From the NCBI GenBank assembly GCA_946478865.1, contig CAMLDO010000008.1, forward strand, positions 1 through 64,000: a DNA stretch of 64,000 bases, given 5' to 3'. Below, in pieces: positions 1 through 8,613 of the stretch. The translations under genes and the position numbers were made by a program. This DNA comes from an uncultured Methylobacillus sp. (GTDB lineage: Bacteria; Pseudomonadota; Gammaproteobacteria; Burkholderiales; Methylophilaceae). The first letter of the stretch is position 1; every line of letters starts with the position of its first letter. Below the pieces are notes generated by a model. The model was given only the letters and a program-made list of their open reading frames with translations. It searched no databases and had not been told where the DNA came from.

Positions 1-2
1 AC

Positions 3-1112
3 GACAAGCTGAGCCTGGAACTTTTCGATCTGCTGCAAGCGCCGCTGCTCAAGGCTTGCTTCGAGCGCCGCAACGGGCAATGGTGCATCAGGCGCATCGA
101 CCTGCTCGGCAGCAACGAAGTGCCCGAGATACACCGGCAATTCCTGCTCGAAGCCGCCATCGAGTTTTTCCGCGGGCGCCGCGGCGTGTCCAATGGCTAC
201 CTGCCGCCGCGTTTCACCGTCGCGGTGCTGCACCGTCGCGACGAGCCCGGACAGGCTTCCAACGATCTCGCGCTGGAAAAATTCGCCCAGGCCGGCGAGT
301 CGCTCGGGCTAGGGGTGGAATTCATCGGCCCGCAGGATTTTCATCGCCTGCCCGAATACGACGCGTTGTTCATCCGCAGCAACACCAACGTGCACCACTA
401 CACCTATCGCTTTGCGCGGCGAGCCGAGGCGGAAGGCATGGTGGTCATCGACGACCCGCAGTCCATCCTGCGCTGCAACAACAAGGTTTACACCGCGGAA
501 CTGCTCGCGCAGCATGACGTCGCTACGCCGCGCACGCTCATCGTGCATCGCGACAACCTGCATCGCATCGTGCCGGAACTGGGCCTGCCATGCGTGCTCA
601 AGCAGCCGGACAGCGCGTTCTCGCTGGGCGTGACCAAGGTACAGAGCGAGTCGGAGCTCATGAAAAAGATCCGCGCCATGATGGAAAAATCCGAGCTCAT
701 CATCGCGCAGGAATTTCTCCCCACGGAGTTCGATTGGCGCATCGGCGTACTGGATCGCCGCCTGCTCTATGCCGCCAAGTATTTCATGGCGCCCGGCCAC
801 TGGCAGATCATCCAGCACGAGGGCGATGCCGAGCATTACGTCGAGGGCAATACTCTCGCACTGCCGCTCGACCAGGTGCCGGAACCCGTGCTGAAACTCG
901 CGCTGCAAGCCGCCAATCTGTTCGGCAATGGATTTTACGGCGTGGACATCAAGCAGATCGGCGACCGCTGCTGCGTGATCGAGGTCAACGACAACCCCAA
1001 TGTGGACGCCGGCAACGAGGATCAGGTCATCGGCGACGCGCTCTACCGCGCTGTGATGCAGGTATTTCTGCGCCGCATCGAAGCACACAAGCTTGCTGGG
1101 GTAGCGGCATGA
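3..1112 (+). CDS. RimK-like ATP-grasp amidoligase (5' end outside window)
   Basis: The frame is open from the window edge, so the N-terminus is missing; the GTG at 120 sits inside continuous coding sequence and is not a credible start. The visible 369 residues hold the end of an N-terminal extension (the RimK-like 'RLAN' type) followed by an ATP-grasp domain. A lysine-bearing strand lies near 598-606 (VLKQPDSAF), an acidic and basic ATP/metal segment near 710-760 (AQEFLPTEFDWRIG), and a terminal metal loop near 979-1010 (EVNDNPNVDAG). ATP-grasp RimK relatives join a carboxylate to an amine through an acyl-phosphate, often adding glutamate. The stop overlaps the next start as ATGA, so it is translationally coupled to a second ligase and an amidohydrolase. 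The substrate is unknown. Family assignment is firm; the role in a small-molecule or peptide pathway is inference. Confidence 0.85.
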   Translation, partial: DKLSLELFDLLQAPLLKACFERRNGQWCIRRIDLLGSNEVPEIHRQFLLEAAIEFFRGRRGVSNGYLPPRFTVAVLHRRDEPGQASNDLALEKFAQAGESLGLGVEFIGPQDFHRLPEYDALFIRSNTNVHHYTYRFARRAEAEGMVVIDDPQSILRCNNKVYTAELLAQHDVATPRTLIVHRDNLHRIVPELGLPCVLKQPDSAFSLGVTKVQSESELMKKIRAMMEKSELIIAQEFLPTEFDWRIGVLDRRLLYAAKYFMAPGHWQIIQHEGDAEHYVEGNTLALPLDQVPEPVLKLALQAANLFGNGFYGVDIKQIGDRCCVIEVNDNPNVDAGNEDQVIGDALYRAVMQVFLRRIEAHKLAGVAA

Positions 1113-2338
1113 GCGGTGATCCGCTCCCGGCCTTTTCCGCATACGGCATCGAGCTGGAATACATGATCGTGGATCGCGAAACGTTAGCCGTCCGGCCTCT
1201 GGCCGATGCCGTGCTTCGCGATGATGAAGGCGTGGTCCGCAGCGACATCGACCGTGGCGCGACCGGCTGGTCGAACGAAGTCGTCCTGCATCTCATCGAG
1301 CTGAAGAACCCGCGCCCCACCTCTGATCTCGGCGCTTTGCATGCGGCTTTCAAAGCGGATATCGATGAACTGAACCGCGTACTGGCGACGCATCGTGCCC
1401 GGCTGATGCCCACCGGCATGCACCCCTGGATGGATCCAGTTACCGAAACCAGCCTCTGGCCGCATGAGCATGCCGACATCTACCGTACCTTCGACAGCAT
1501 TTTCAATTGCCGCCAGCACGGCTGGGCCAATCTGCAAAGCATGCACATCAATCTGCCATTTCAGGACAATGCGGAGTTCGCGCGGCTGCATGCCGCCGCC
1601 CGTCTGGCGCTGCCGCTGCTGCCGGCGCTGGCGGCCAGTTCGCCGCTGATCGAGGGCGGGCATCGCTACTGGCTGGATACCCGCATGGCCATGTACCGCG
1701 AGCATGAGCAGCGCGTTCCCAGCTTGCTGGGGGCCGTGGTGCCGGACGCGTTTGCAAGTCGCGACGAGTATGAAACCCGCGCTTTGGCGCCCATGTATCG
1801 CGATATCGCACCGCACGATCCGGAGGGCGTGCTGCGCCATGAATGGATCAATGGTCATGGCCTCATCGCCCGTTTCGATCGCCATGCCATCGAGATACGT
1901 GTCGTGGACATGCAGGAGTGCTGCGAGGTCGATCTCGCGATTGCCGCCGCGACGATCGCCTTCATCCGCAGATTGTATGAACACCCGCCGACTTCGCTGC
2001 AACACCAGCAAGCGATCCCGACCGGGCTGCTTGCCCAGTATCTGGACGCCACGATATGCGATGCGGATGCAGCGGTGATCGACGACGTCGACTACTTGCG
2101 CGCCATCGGCTTCCCTATGCGGCACGCCCGGGCGCGCGACTTGTGGCGGCATGTCATCGCAGAATACGACGCCATCACCCTGCCCTGGCTACCGACGCTG
2201 GATGCCCTGCTGCGTGAAGGCCCGCTGGCGCGGCGAATTCTGCGGGCTCTCAGCGGTGACTTTTCCTGTGCCCGAATGTCGGAAGTGTATCGCCGGCTGT
2301 GCGACTGTCTCGCGGAAGGAGAAATGTTCCATGCCTGA
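1109..2338 (+). CDS. GCS2-type carboxylate-amine ligase
   Basis: This 409-residue protein starts at the ATG of an ATGA overlap with the RimK-like gene. It belongs to the glutamate-cysteine ligase 2 (YbdK/COG2170-like) family: an N-terminal GIELEYM metal/ATP segment (about residue 12), a central region with SMHINLPF (about 145), and EIRVVDMQECCEVDL (about 265), which are typical glutamine-synthetase-fold elements. Enzymes of this fold activate a carboxylate with ATP and couple it to an amine. Setting two different amide-forming ligases beside an N-formylglutamate amidohydrolase-like hydrolase suggests a pathway that builds and then trims an amide-linked product rather than glutathione synthesis. 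Its 3' end overlaps the next gene by 8 bp. The substrate cannot be read from sequence. Confidence 0.85.
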   Translation: MSGDPLPAFSAYGIELEYMIVDRETLAVRPLADAVLRDDEGVVRSDIDRGATGWSNEVVLHLIELKNPRPTSDLGALHAAFKADIDELNRVLATHRARLMPTGMHPWMDPVTETSLWPHEHADIYRTFDSIFNCRQHGWANLQSMHINLPFQDNAEFARLHAAARLALPLLPALAASSPLIEGGHRYWLDTRMAMYREHEQRVPSLLGAVVPDAFASRDEYETRALAPMYRDIAPHDPEGVLRHEWINGHGLIARFDRHAIEIRVVDMQECCEVDLAIAAATIAFIRRLYEHPPTSLQHQQAIPTGLLAQYLDATICDADAAVIDDVDYLRAIGFPMRHARARDLWRHVIAEYDAITLPWLPTLDALLREGPLARRILRALSGDFSCARMSEVYRRLCDCLAEGEMFHA

Positions 2339-3059
2339 ATCGCATCCTCTCGCCGTTGTCATCAGCTGCGAGCATGGCGGCAATCGTGTGCCGCCGGAAT
2401 ACGCGCTGCTGTTTGCAAAGCACGCGGCGCTGCTCGATAGCCATCGCGGCTGCGACGCGGGAGCGCTCTACATGGCACGCCACCTGTCGCGTATGCTGCA
2501 TGTACCGCTCCATGCCTCCGAAACCACGCGCCTGCTGGTCGATCTCAATCGCTCTCCCGACACGCCCACCCTGTTTTCCGAGATCACGCGCAAGCTGCCG
2601 GCAAATGTCCGGAACGAGATACTCGAGAAACACTATCGCCCCTACCGGGACGAAGTAGAGAATGCTGTGGCGACCGCCATCAGAGAAGGTAGCCGTGTGC
2701 TGCACATTTCCTCGCACAGCTTCACGCCCGTGCTGGATGACAAGGTGCGCGAAACGGAAATCGGATTGCTCTATGACCCCGATCGCATGCCGGAACGCTC
2801 GATCTGCGATGCCTGGCTGGAAGAGCTGCAGCAAGCCTTGCCGGACAGGCGCGTACGGCGTAATTACCCTTATCGCGGGACGTCGGATGGACTGACCGCA
2901 TTCCTGCGCACGCGGCATGCGGAAGACGTCTACGCGGGGATCGAGCTGGAAATCAACCAGAAACTGGTCGGCGAAATGGACTGGACACCTTTCTGCCGGG
3001 AAGTGGCCGGCGCCCTCACACGAGTGACAAGCCGCTCCGGCCAGTTTTTCACAATGTGA
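2331..3059 (+). CDS. N-formylglutamate amidohydrolase family protein
   Basis: A 242-residue protein. The ATG at 2331 has an AAGGAG ribosome-binding site at 2316-2321 and lies inside the end of the preceding gene. FGase-family motifs are clear: SCEHGGNRVP near residue 13, DSHRGCDAGA near 37 (likely zinc and acidic ligands), LLVDLNRSP near 66, a histidine pair HISSHSF near 124, and GIELEINQ near 205. Members hydrolyse N-acyl or N-formyl amides of acidic amino acids with bound zinc. No hut (histidine degradation) genes are visible, so the usual role in histidine catabolism is unlikely. It is the last gene of the amidoligase operon and presumably processes the amide made by its two neighbours (inference). 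Confidence 0.85.
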   Translation: MPESHPLAVVISCEHGGNRVPPEYALLFAKHAALLDSHRGCDAGALYMARHLSRMLHVPLHASETTRLLVDLNRSPDTPTLFSEITRKLPANVRNEILEKHYRPYRDEVENAVATAIREGSRVLHISSHSFTPVLDDKVRETEIGLLYDPDRMPERSICDAWLEELQQALPDRRVRRNYPYRGTSDGLTAFLRTRHAEDVYAGIELEINQKLVGEMDWTPFCREVAGALTRVTSRSGQFFTM

Positions 3060-3132
3060 TTCCCGATTTTCTACCCCCGGCGCGCCTGACGCACTAGAAT
3101 CTCGGGTGTGTGTTATTCCGGCTGACAGTTCA

Positions 3133-5070
3133 ATGCCAACTCCTCGGACATTCCGAAAACTGCATCTCCTCGCTTCGCGTGTTTCCCTGATTTATCTAGC
3201 ATTCGGCATGGCATGGCTCGTTGCCACGTACGCGGTCTTTGCCAAGCATGAAGACTACAGCAGTCTGAGCAACCCCCACCTTGGCTACCTGCTCTTCATC
3301 GCGGTCTCCGCCTGCCTGTTGTATCTGCTTATCCGCCGCACCTTCCTGGAACAAAGCAAACTGGAAGAGTCGCTCAGCATCAGCGAGGAGCGCTGGAAGT
3401 TCGCCCTTACCGGCGCGGGCGAAGGCGTGTGGGACTGGAATCTCGAAACCGACGAGGTGTTCCGTTCCGGGCAATGGTTCAAGATATACGGCTATGCGAG
3501 CAGCGAAGTCGGCATCACGGCGGCGGATGGCCGCAAGCTCATGCATCCGGACGATGTATCGCGTGCCGTCGAAGAGTTGACGGCGCATCTGCAGGGCCAG
3601 ACCGACATCTACTCTTCCGAATACCGCATGCGCTGCAAGGATGGCTCGTGGAAGTGGATATTGAGCCGCGGCATGATCGTTAGCCGGAACCCCGACGGAA
3701 AACCGGTGCGCATGATAGGTACGCATACCGACATCAGCGAGCGCAAGCGGCATGAGGAAGAGATTTTTCGCATTGCCCACTACGACAAGGTAACCGGGCT
3801 CGCAAATCGCGTGCTGTTCCAGCATCGCCTGCAACAGGACATCCAGATCACGAAACGGTCGAGACAATCGCTCGCATTGATGTACCTCGATCTCGACCGC
3901 TTCAAGGAAATCAACGACACGCTGGGCCACGACATGGGCGACCGGCTGCTCGAAAGCGTTGCGTCCCGGCTCGAAGCCTGCGTCCGGTCTTCCGATATCG
4001 TTGCGCGCCTCGGCGGAGACGAGTTCACGATCATCCTCAACCATCAGAACCGCCTCGCCGATGTCGAAGTCGTGGCGCAGGCGGTGCTGGACCAGTTGTC
4101 GCAGCCGTTTGCCCTCGCGGGCGAAGAGCTGTACGTAAGCGCGAGCATCGGTATCACCATCGCACCGGAAGACGGCTCGGATGCGGAAGTGCTGCTCAAG
4201 AATGCCGATCAGGCCATGTATGCCGCGAAATCGGCGGGCGGCAATACTTTCAACTTCTTCACCGAGTCGATGCAGGAAGCCTCGCTGAAGCGCATGCACA
4301 TCACGGCCGACTTGCGCACTGCCATCGCCCAGGACCAGTTCGAGCTGCATTACCAGCCCATCGTCGAGCTCGCATCCGGCGCAATCACCAAGGCCGAAGC
4401 CCTGATCCGCTGGAATCACCCCGACAAGGGCCTCATCAGCCCGGCGGAATTCATCCCGATCGCCGAGGAAAAAGGGCTGATCATGGAGATCGGCAACCAG
4501 GTCTTTCTCAAAGCCAGTCATCAGGTCCGACAATGGCGTGAAAAGATTCCGGATTTCCAGCTCAGCATCAACAAGTCGCCGATTCAGCTCAAGCAGAACC
4601 GGAACAATCGCCTGGACTGGCTCAGTCATCTGGATGGCATGGGCCTTCCCGGCCAGGCTCTCGCAATCGAGATTACCGAGGGCGTACTGCTGGATGCCAG
4701 CGACAACGTAATTTCACTGCTCCGCAACTTCCATGAAGCCGGTGTCAGCATGGCCATCGACGACTTCGGGACGGGCTATTCCTCATTGTCCTACATCAAG
4801 AAATTCCACATTCATTTCATCAAGATAGACAAGTCGTTCACTGCGGGACTGAAGCCCGGCGGAGAAAATCTGGCGCTATGCGAAGCCATCATCGTCATGG
4901 CGCACAAGCTGGGCATGAAAGTGATCGCGGAGGGAGTGGAAACCGAAGAAGAACACCGCTTGCTGCGCGATGCAGGGTGCGATTTCGGCCAGGGATATTA
5001 CTACTCCCGGCCCTTGCCGGCAGAGCGCTTCGAAGCGCTGCTCGCCACCGCGGGGACGGTGCGCGTGTAG
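3133..5070 (+). CDS. Membrane PAS-GGDEF-EAL c-di-GMP enzyme
   Basis: 645 residues from the ATG at 3133; a GTG at 3106 would add nine residues but the ATG gives a cleaner N-terminus. Two membrane helices (about 13-35 and 49-67) precede a PAS domain with PAC motif (about 80-205), then GGDEF (about 220-375) and EAL (about 395-640). The diguanylate cyclase signature GGDEF is intact, with an inhibitory-site RSSD five residues before it. The EAL domain keeps EALIRW, EITEG, DDFGTGYSS, KIDKSF, AEGVE and QGYYY; the usual NLS motif reads NKSPIQL. Both activities are therefore possible, with PAS input deciding the output. It stands alone, ending 19 bp before the convergent TraB-like gene. The signal sensed is unknown. 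Confidence 0.93.
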   Translation: MPTPRTFRKLHLLASRVSLIYLAFGMAWLVATYAVFAKHEDYSSLSNPHLGYLLFIAVSACLLYLLIRRTFLEQSKLEESLSISEERWKFALTGAGEGVWDWNLETDEVFRSGQWFKIYGYASSEVGITAADGRKLMHPDDVSRAVEELTAHLQGQTDIYSSEYRMRCKDGSWKWILSRGMIVSRNPDGKPVRMIGTHTDISERKRHEEEIFRIAHYDKVTGLANRVLFQHRLQQDIQITKRSRQSLALMYLDLDRFKEINDTLGHDMGDRLLESVASRLEACVRSSDIVARLGGDEFTIILNHQNRLADVEVVAQAVLDQLSQPFALAGEELYVSASIGITIAPEDGSDAEVLLKNADQAMYAAKSAGGNTFNFFTESMQEASLKRMHITADLRTAIAQDQFELHYQPIVELASGAITKAEALIRWNHPDKGLISPAEFIPIAEEKGLIMEIGNQVFLKASHQVRQWREKIPDFQLSINKSPIQLKQNRNNRLDWLSHLDGMGLPGQALAIEITEGVLLDASDNVISLLRNFHEAGVSMAIDDFGTGYSSLSYIKKFHIHFIKIDKSFTAGLKPGGENLALCEAIIVMAHKLGMKVIAEGVETEEEHRLLRDAGCDFGQGYYYSRPLPAERFEALLATAGTVRV

Positions 5071-5089
5071 TTGGACGATACTGCTGCCA

Positions 5090-5968
5090 CTAGCGCAGCG
5101 GCGTTTCCCGGATTCCTGTCACACGCAAGCCGGATTTTCTCAGCAGCGCGATGATCCCCTGCTCGCCCGGCAAATGCGAAGCACCCACTGCAACGAAAAC
5201 CGCCCCCTTTTTCATTTCCTGCCGCATCGCTTCCGCCATTTCCCTATTGCGTTTTTCCAGCAGCAGATACATGAGGCGCTTCCCGGCCTCGGGCGACAGT
5301 CCGTCCAGGGTCATCTGATCCTCGGCCATGAGCGCCGGGAAATCCTTGTTGAGATAGGCATCGACGATCTTCGTATACTCCTCTTGCTTCTGCTCCGGCG
5401 TCTTGGCCAATACGCTATGCAACAGGGTGAGCTGATCGGATTCCGATATCCCGTCCAGGATATCGAAGTGCGCCTCGGGCGTTTCCAGGCCGATAATACG
5501 TTTGCGGTCGTTGAACGCCTTGCCGTACAGCACGACGTCCAGCGTGAATGGCGAGCGCGCCTGCGGCAGCGAGAAAATCGAAGCCAGCAGCCAGGGCTTC
5601 ATGCGCAGCGCGACATCCGTATCCAGGGAGTGCTCGTCGGCCAACTGCCGCACCTTGTCGAGCTCGGCTTCGCTAAGCTTGTCCGCGAGCGATCCGGTCG
5701 GCATGAGCGCATGGCGCATGTCATTCTGCGGCACCGACTCCATCGCGAAGACCTGCGCTTCGTGAAACGCATCTCGCAGTTCTTCGGAAAAATCCATCAC
5801 GCGCGGATCGTCAATATGGATGGTGCCGAACAGATAGCTCGCCGGCTGGCCGTCCGCTTCCACCTTCCATAGCCAGGTGCGCTCCTCGGCCAACGCCACA
5901 CAGGCCCACAGGCAAAGGGCCAACAGGCTGGCGAATCCCCGTAGAAATTTTGTGCGATCGTATTTCAT
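5090..5968 (-). CDS. TraB/GumN family exported protein
   Basis: 292 residues, starting at the ATG at 5968 because a signal peptide follows directly (basic MKYDRTKF, a hydrophobic core to about residue 26, cleavage after ALA). A 12-residue upstream extension in frame lacks merit. TraB/GumN hallmarks are present: YLFGTIHIDD near residue 47 (GxxH motif), a long helical middle, and a C-terminal GASHLPGEQG near 272 that pairs with the first motif. Members are thought to be metal-dependent Tiki-like peptidases of the periplasm or cell surface, although most bacterial ones are uncharacterised. It is transcribed toward the GGDEF-EAL gene and divergently from the hydrolase gene. The functional role is not predictable from context. 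Confidence 0.85.
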   Translation of the reverse strand: MKYDRTKFLRGFASLLALCLWACVALAEERTWLWKVEADGQPASYLFGTIHIDDPRVMDFSEELRDAFHEAQVFAMESVPQNDMRHALMPTGSLADKLSEAELDKVRQLADEHSLDTDVALRMKPWLLASIFSLPQARSPFTLDVVLYGKAFNDRKRIIGLETPEAHFDILDGISESDQLTLLHSVLAKTPEQKQEEYTKIVDAYLNKDFPALMAEDQMTLDGLSPEAGKRLMYLLLEKRNREMAEAMRQEMKKGAVFVAVGASHLPGEQGIIALLRKSGLRVTGIRETPLR

Positions 5969-6173
5969 ATACCGCCCTCGAAGGTTCGTATTTTTTGTCG
6001 GCAATGGCTGAGGCAGACAAGGGATGATCTTAGGCTAAGATCGGCTCATCATCATACGCCATGCCGTAGAAATCGATTTTCGCGTCATTAGCTTTCAAGC
6101 ATATGCATCTGATGGAACAATAGCCGCATCCGTCGCTCTTACTTATACGAGTGCGTGTTGCCTGGGGAATCTT

Positions 6174-7118
6174 ATGCGTGCCTATCAATCCGGCGTGTCC
6201 ATCTTGTTGCTCCTGCTGACCGCGCTCGTGCCCCGCGCCAACGCCGATCTCAGTTTCTACGACGTTCCCCCACCCGGACAACTCATCGACATGGGCGGCT
6301 ACCGCCTGCATATCCATTGCGAAGGCACGGGCAGCCCCGTGGTGATCCTGGATGCCGGCCTAGGTGACTGGTCCACTCACTGGACCGCAGTGCAAAACTT
6401 GCTCAAGACCGATACCCGCGTCTGCAGCTATGACCGCGCGGGCTATGGCTGGAGCGATCCCGGTCCGCGCCCGCGCGACAGCCAGCGCATCGTCACCGAA
6501 CTGCATTCCCTGCTTGAAAAAGCCGGGGTTCCCCCGCCCTACGTGCTGGTCGGACACTCCTTCGGCGGCATCAACATGCGCCTTTACGCCAGCACCTATC
6601 CCGCAGAAGCCGCCGGACTGGTACTGGTCGATGCCTCGCACCCGGACAGTCTGCCCTATCGCCGCAATGCTTTCGGCACCGGCCCGGCCACGACCTCCAA
6701 CCAGTTGATGGTGTCGCACTATGTGGAGCCCGAGGAAAAGAATTACCCCGCGGAGGCCAAGCCGGCGATGGAGGACAATCTGCTGCGCACCAAGGCCAGC
6801 GTCACGTCGCGCGGAGAATATCGCGCACTGGGCAATAGCGTGCAGGAGCTTCAGGAGGCCAAGCCTCTCGGCGACATTCCTCTCGCCGTCATCAGCCGTG
6901 GCAAACGTGAGTGGCCCGCGGGCGAGGAAGGCGACGTCAAGGAAAAAACCTGGCAAGAACAGCAGGCGGAACTCGCCCAGCTCTCGCACCTCAGCGCCTT
7001 CGTCATCGCGAAGAATAGCGGCCATCATATCCACATCGACGAACCCGACCTGGTCGCCCACATGGTACAGGACCTGATTCAGGCAGATCGGATGGAGGCC
7101 GCAGCGATCATGCGCTAG
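6174..7118 (+). CDS. Secreted alpha/beta hydrolase
   Basis: 314 residues with a signal peptide (hydrophobic 9-20, cleavage after RANA at about 24), so a periplasmic or secreted enzyme. The alpha/beta-hydrolase fold is shown by the oxyanion segment VVILDAGLGDWS (57-67), the nucleophile elbow GHSFGG with Ser129, and a C-terminal histidine in KNSGHHIH (about 286-290). The acid residue should lie in the segment after PLAVISRGKREW but I cannot place it. The start is preceded by GGGGA with suitable spacing. It is monocistronic, with divergent and unrelated neighbours. The substrate (ester, lactone or amide) cannot be stated. Confidence 0.88.
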   Translation: MRAYQSGVSILLLLLTALVPRANADLSFYDVPPPGQLIDMGGYRLHIHCEGTGSPVVILDAGLGDWSTHWTAVQNLLKTDTRVCSYDRAGYGWSDPGPRPRDSQRIVTELHSLLEKAGVPPPYVLVGHSFGGINMRLYASTYPAEAAGLVLVDASHPDSLPYRRNAFGTGPATTSNQLMVSHYVEPEEKNYPAEAKPAMEDNLLRTKASVTSRGEYRALGNSVQELQEAKPLGDIPLAVISRGKREWPAGEEGDVKEKTWQEQQAELAQLSHLSAFVIAKNSGHHIHIDEPDLVAHMVQDLIQADRMEAAAIMR

Positions 7119-7207
7119 CGGCCACCGTTGCCCGCTTGCAGGATGTTTCGAGCCTGGCCCTTCGCTGCATTTTCGCAATGGAAAGTGCAGATTTGTAAGC
7201 GCCCTCC

Positions 7208-7213
7208 TATAAT
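7208..7213 (+). promoter_or_regulatory. TATAAT -10-like element next to the start codon
   Basis: A perfect TATAAT ends 6 bp before the ATG at 7220. If it is a working -10 box, transcription would begin at or within a base or two of the start codon and give a leaderless mRNA. No good -35 hexamer is found 16-18 bp upstream (GTGCAG there), and no clear Shine-Dalgarno sequence precedes this ATG, which fits the leaderless idea but does not prove it. Confidence 0.35.
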
Positions 7214-7219
7214 GCCCTC

Positions 7220-8608
7220 ATGCCTTTTTCCTTTGCCAATGACGTGCCTGCTCCTAGGAGTTTATTCAGGAGCCACATCTCGCCCCTCTGGGCCGCGCTC
7301 ACCGTTTTCCTGATATTCATGTCGGTATTCGGCCTGCTGACACAGGCGGAGTATCAGAAACTGGTCGCCAACGAACGTACGCAGGCAATCAATCACGGCA
7401 ATATGCTGCGCACACGCGTCGACCGCGAGCTCAACTCGCTGCTGTTCATTTCAGCCGGGGTATCGAGTTATATCACCGTCTATCACAAGGAGCTCAAGCC
7501 GGAGAAACTGCGAGCCATCCTCGCCGACCTGTACGCGCGCAGCAAACACGTGCGTAACTTAGGCGTGGCCGAAGGCTATCGCATGACTTACGTCTACCCG
7601 CTGGAAAGCAACGAAAAGATCGTCGGCGTCGATTTCCGCGATCTGCCGACGCAGTGGCCCCAGGTCAAACAGGCCGTCGAGACACGACAGGGCGTGCTAG
7701 CTGGGCCGCTCGATCTGGTGCAAGGCGGCAAGGGAATGATTTATCGCTATCCGATCTATATCGGTGACGAATATTGGGGCATTCTTTCCACCGTCATCAA
7801 TACTTATGAATTTCTCGAAGCGGCGTTCCAGGGCGTATCCACGGCGGACTACAGTTTCGCGATCCGTCTCAAAGGCGAGCCCGTGGCGCCCGCTTTTTAC
7901 GGCGACGCTGCATTGTTCGACGATCCGAACGCCTTCCGCATGACGAGCCAGGTTCCCAACGGAAGCTGGGAGTGGGCGATCCGCAAAACCAGCGCAGACG
8001 CATCCAAACTGGTTTTCGTGATCGCGGGGATGGGCTTCATCATCAGCCTGCTGCTGGGCGGGCTGGCCTACCACCAGATTCGCGAGCGCGGGCGGCTGAC
8101 CATGCATGCAATGCACGACAGTCTCACCGGACTCGCCAATCGCCGCCTGTTGCAGGACCGCATGCATCAAGCCTATGAGCAGGCGCGGCGGTTCAATCGC
8201 TCCATGGCGATCGTCTACATCGATCTGGATCACTTCAAGCGTATCAACGATACCCACGGTCACGATTTCGGCGATGAATACCTCAAGATGGCCGCGGAAA
8301 AGCTGGAAGACTGCTTGCGCAATGTCGATACCCTGAGCCGGGTTGGCGGCGACGAGTTCGTGATCGTGCTGGAAGAGATCAGCGCCCCGCAGGATGCACG
8401 TATCGTGGCGAACAACATACTCGAAAGCTTCCGCCAGCCCGAGACTATCTACGAAATAAACATGCGTATCGAGCTCAGCCTGGGCATAGCAATCTTCCCG
8501 CCGGGCTCCGACATCTCATTAAAAGAACTGACCAAGCAGGCGGATATCGCCCTCTACGAAGCCAAGGCCGCCGGACGCAACACCTACCGCGTTTTCGGCG
8601 AAAGCTGA
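7220..8608 (+). CDS. Membrane-anchored CHASE-like sensor diguanylate cyclase
   Basis: 462 residues: a membrane helix at about 23-42, an extracytoplasmic CHASE-type sensory domain (about 43-260; the VAEGYRMTYVYPLESN region is typical), a second helix at about 266-287, then a GGDEF domain to the end. The active motif GGDEF is intact and preceded by an RNVD inhibitory site, so it should make c-di-GMP under product control; there is no EAL or HD-GYP domain. CHASE domains bind small extracellular ligands, but which one cannot be told. The gene ends 5 bp before the convergent relA stop, leaving no room for a terminator. See the separate entry on the TATAAT next to its start. Confidence 0.93.
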   Translation: MPFSFANDVPAPRSLFRSHISPLWAALTVFLIFMSVFGLLTQAEYQKLVANERTQAINHGNMLRTRVDRELNSLLFISAGVSSYITVYHKELKPEKLRAILADLYARSKHVRNLGVAEGYRMTYVYPLESNEKIVGVDFRDLPTQWPQVKQAVETRQGVLAGPLDLVQGGKGMIYRYPIYIGDEYWGILSTVINTYEFLEAAFQGVSTADYSFAIRLKGEPVAPAFYGDAALFDDPNAFRMTSQVPNGSWEWAIRKTSADASKLVFVIAGMGFIISLLLGGLAYHQIRERGRLTMHAMHDSLTGLANRRLLQDRMHQAYEQARRFNRSMAIVYIDLDHFKRINDTHGHDFGDEYLKMAAEKLEDCLRNVDTLSRVGGDEFVIVLEEISAPQDARIVANNILESFRQPETIYEINMRIELSLGIAIFPPGSDISLKELTKQADIALYEAKAAGRNTYRVFGES

Positions 8609-8613
8609 GCCCG

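Noticed and set aside
3196..4629. 477-codon minus-strand frame inside the PAS-GGDEF-EAL gene
   Set aside because: The plus strand encodes intact PAS, GGDEF and EAL motifs; the reverse frame is composition noise.
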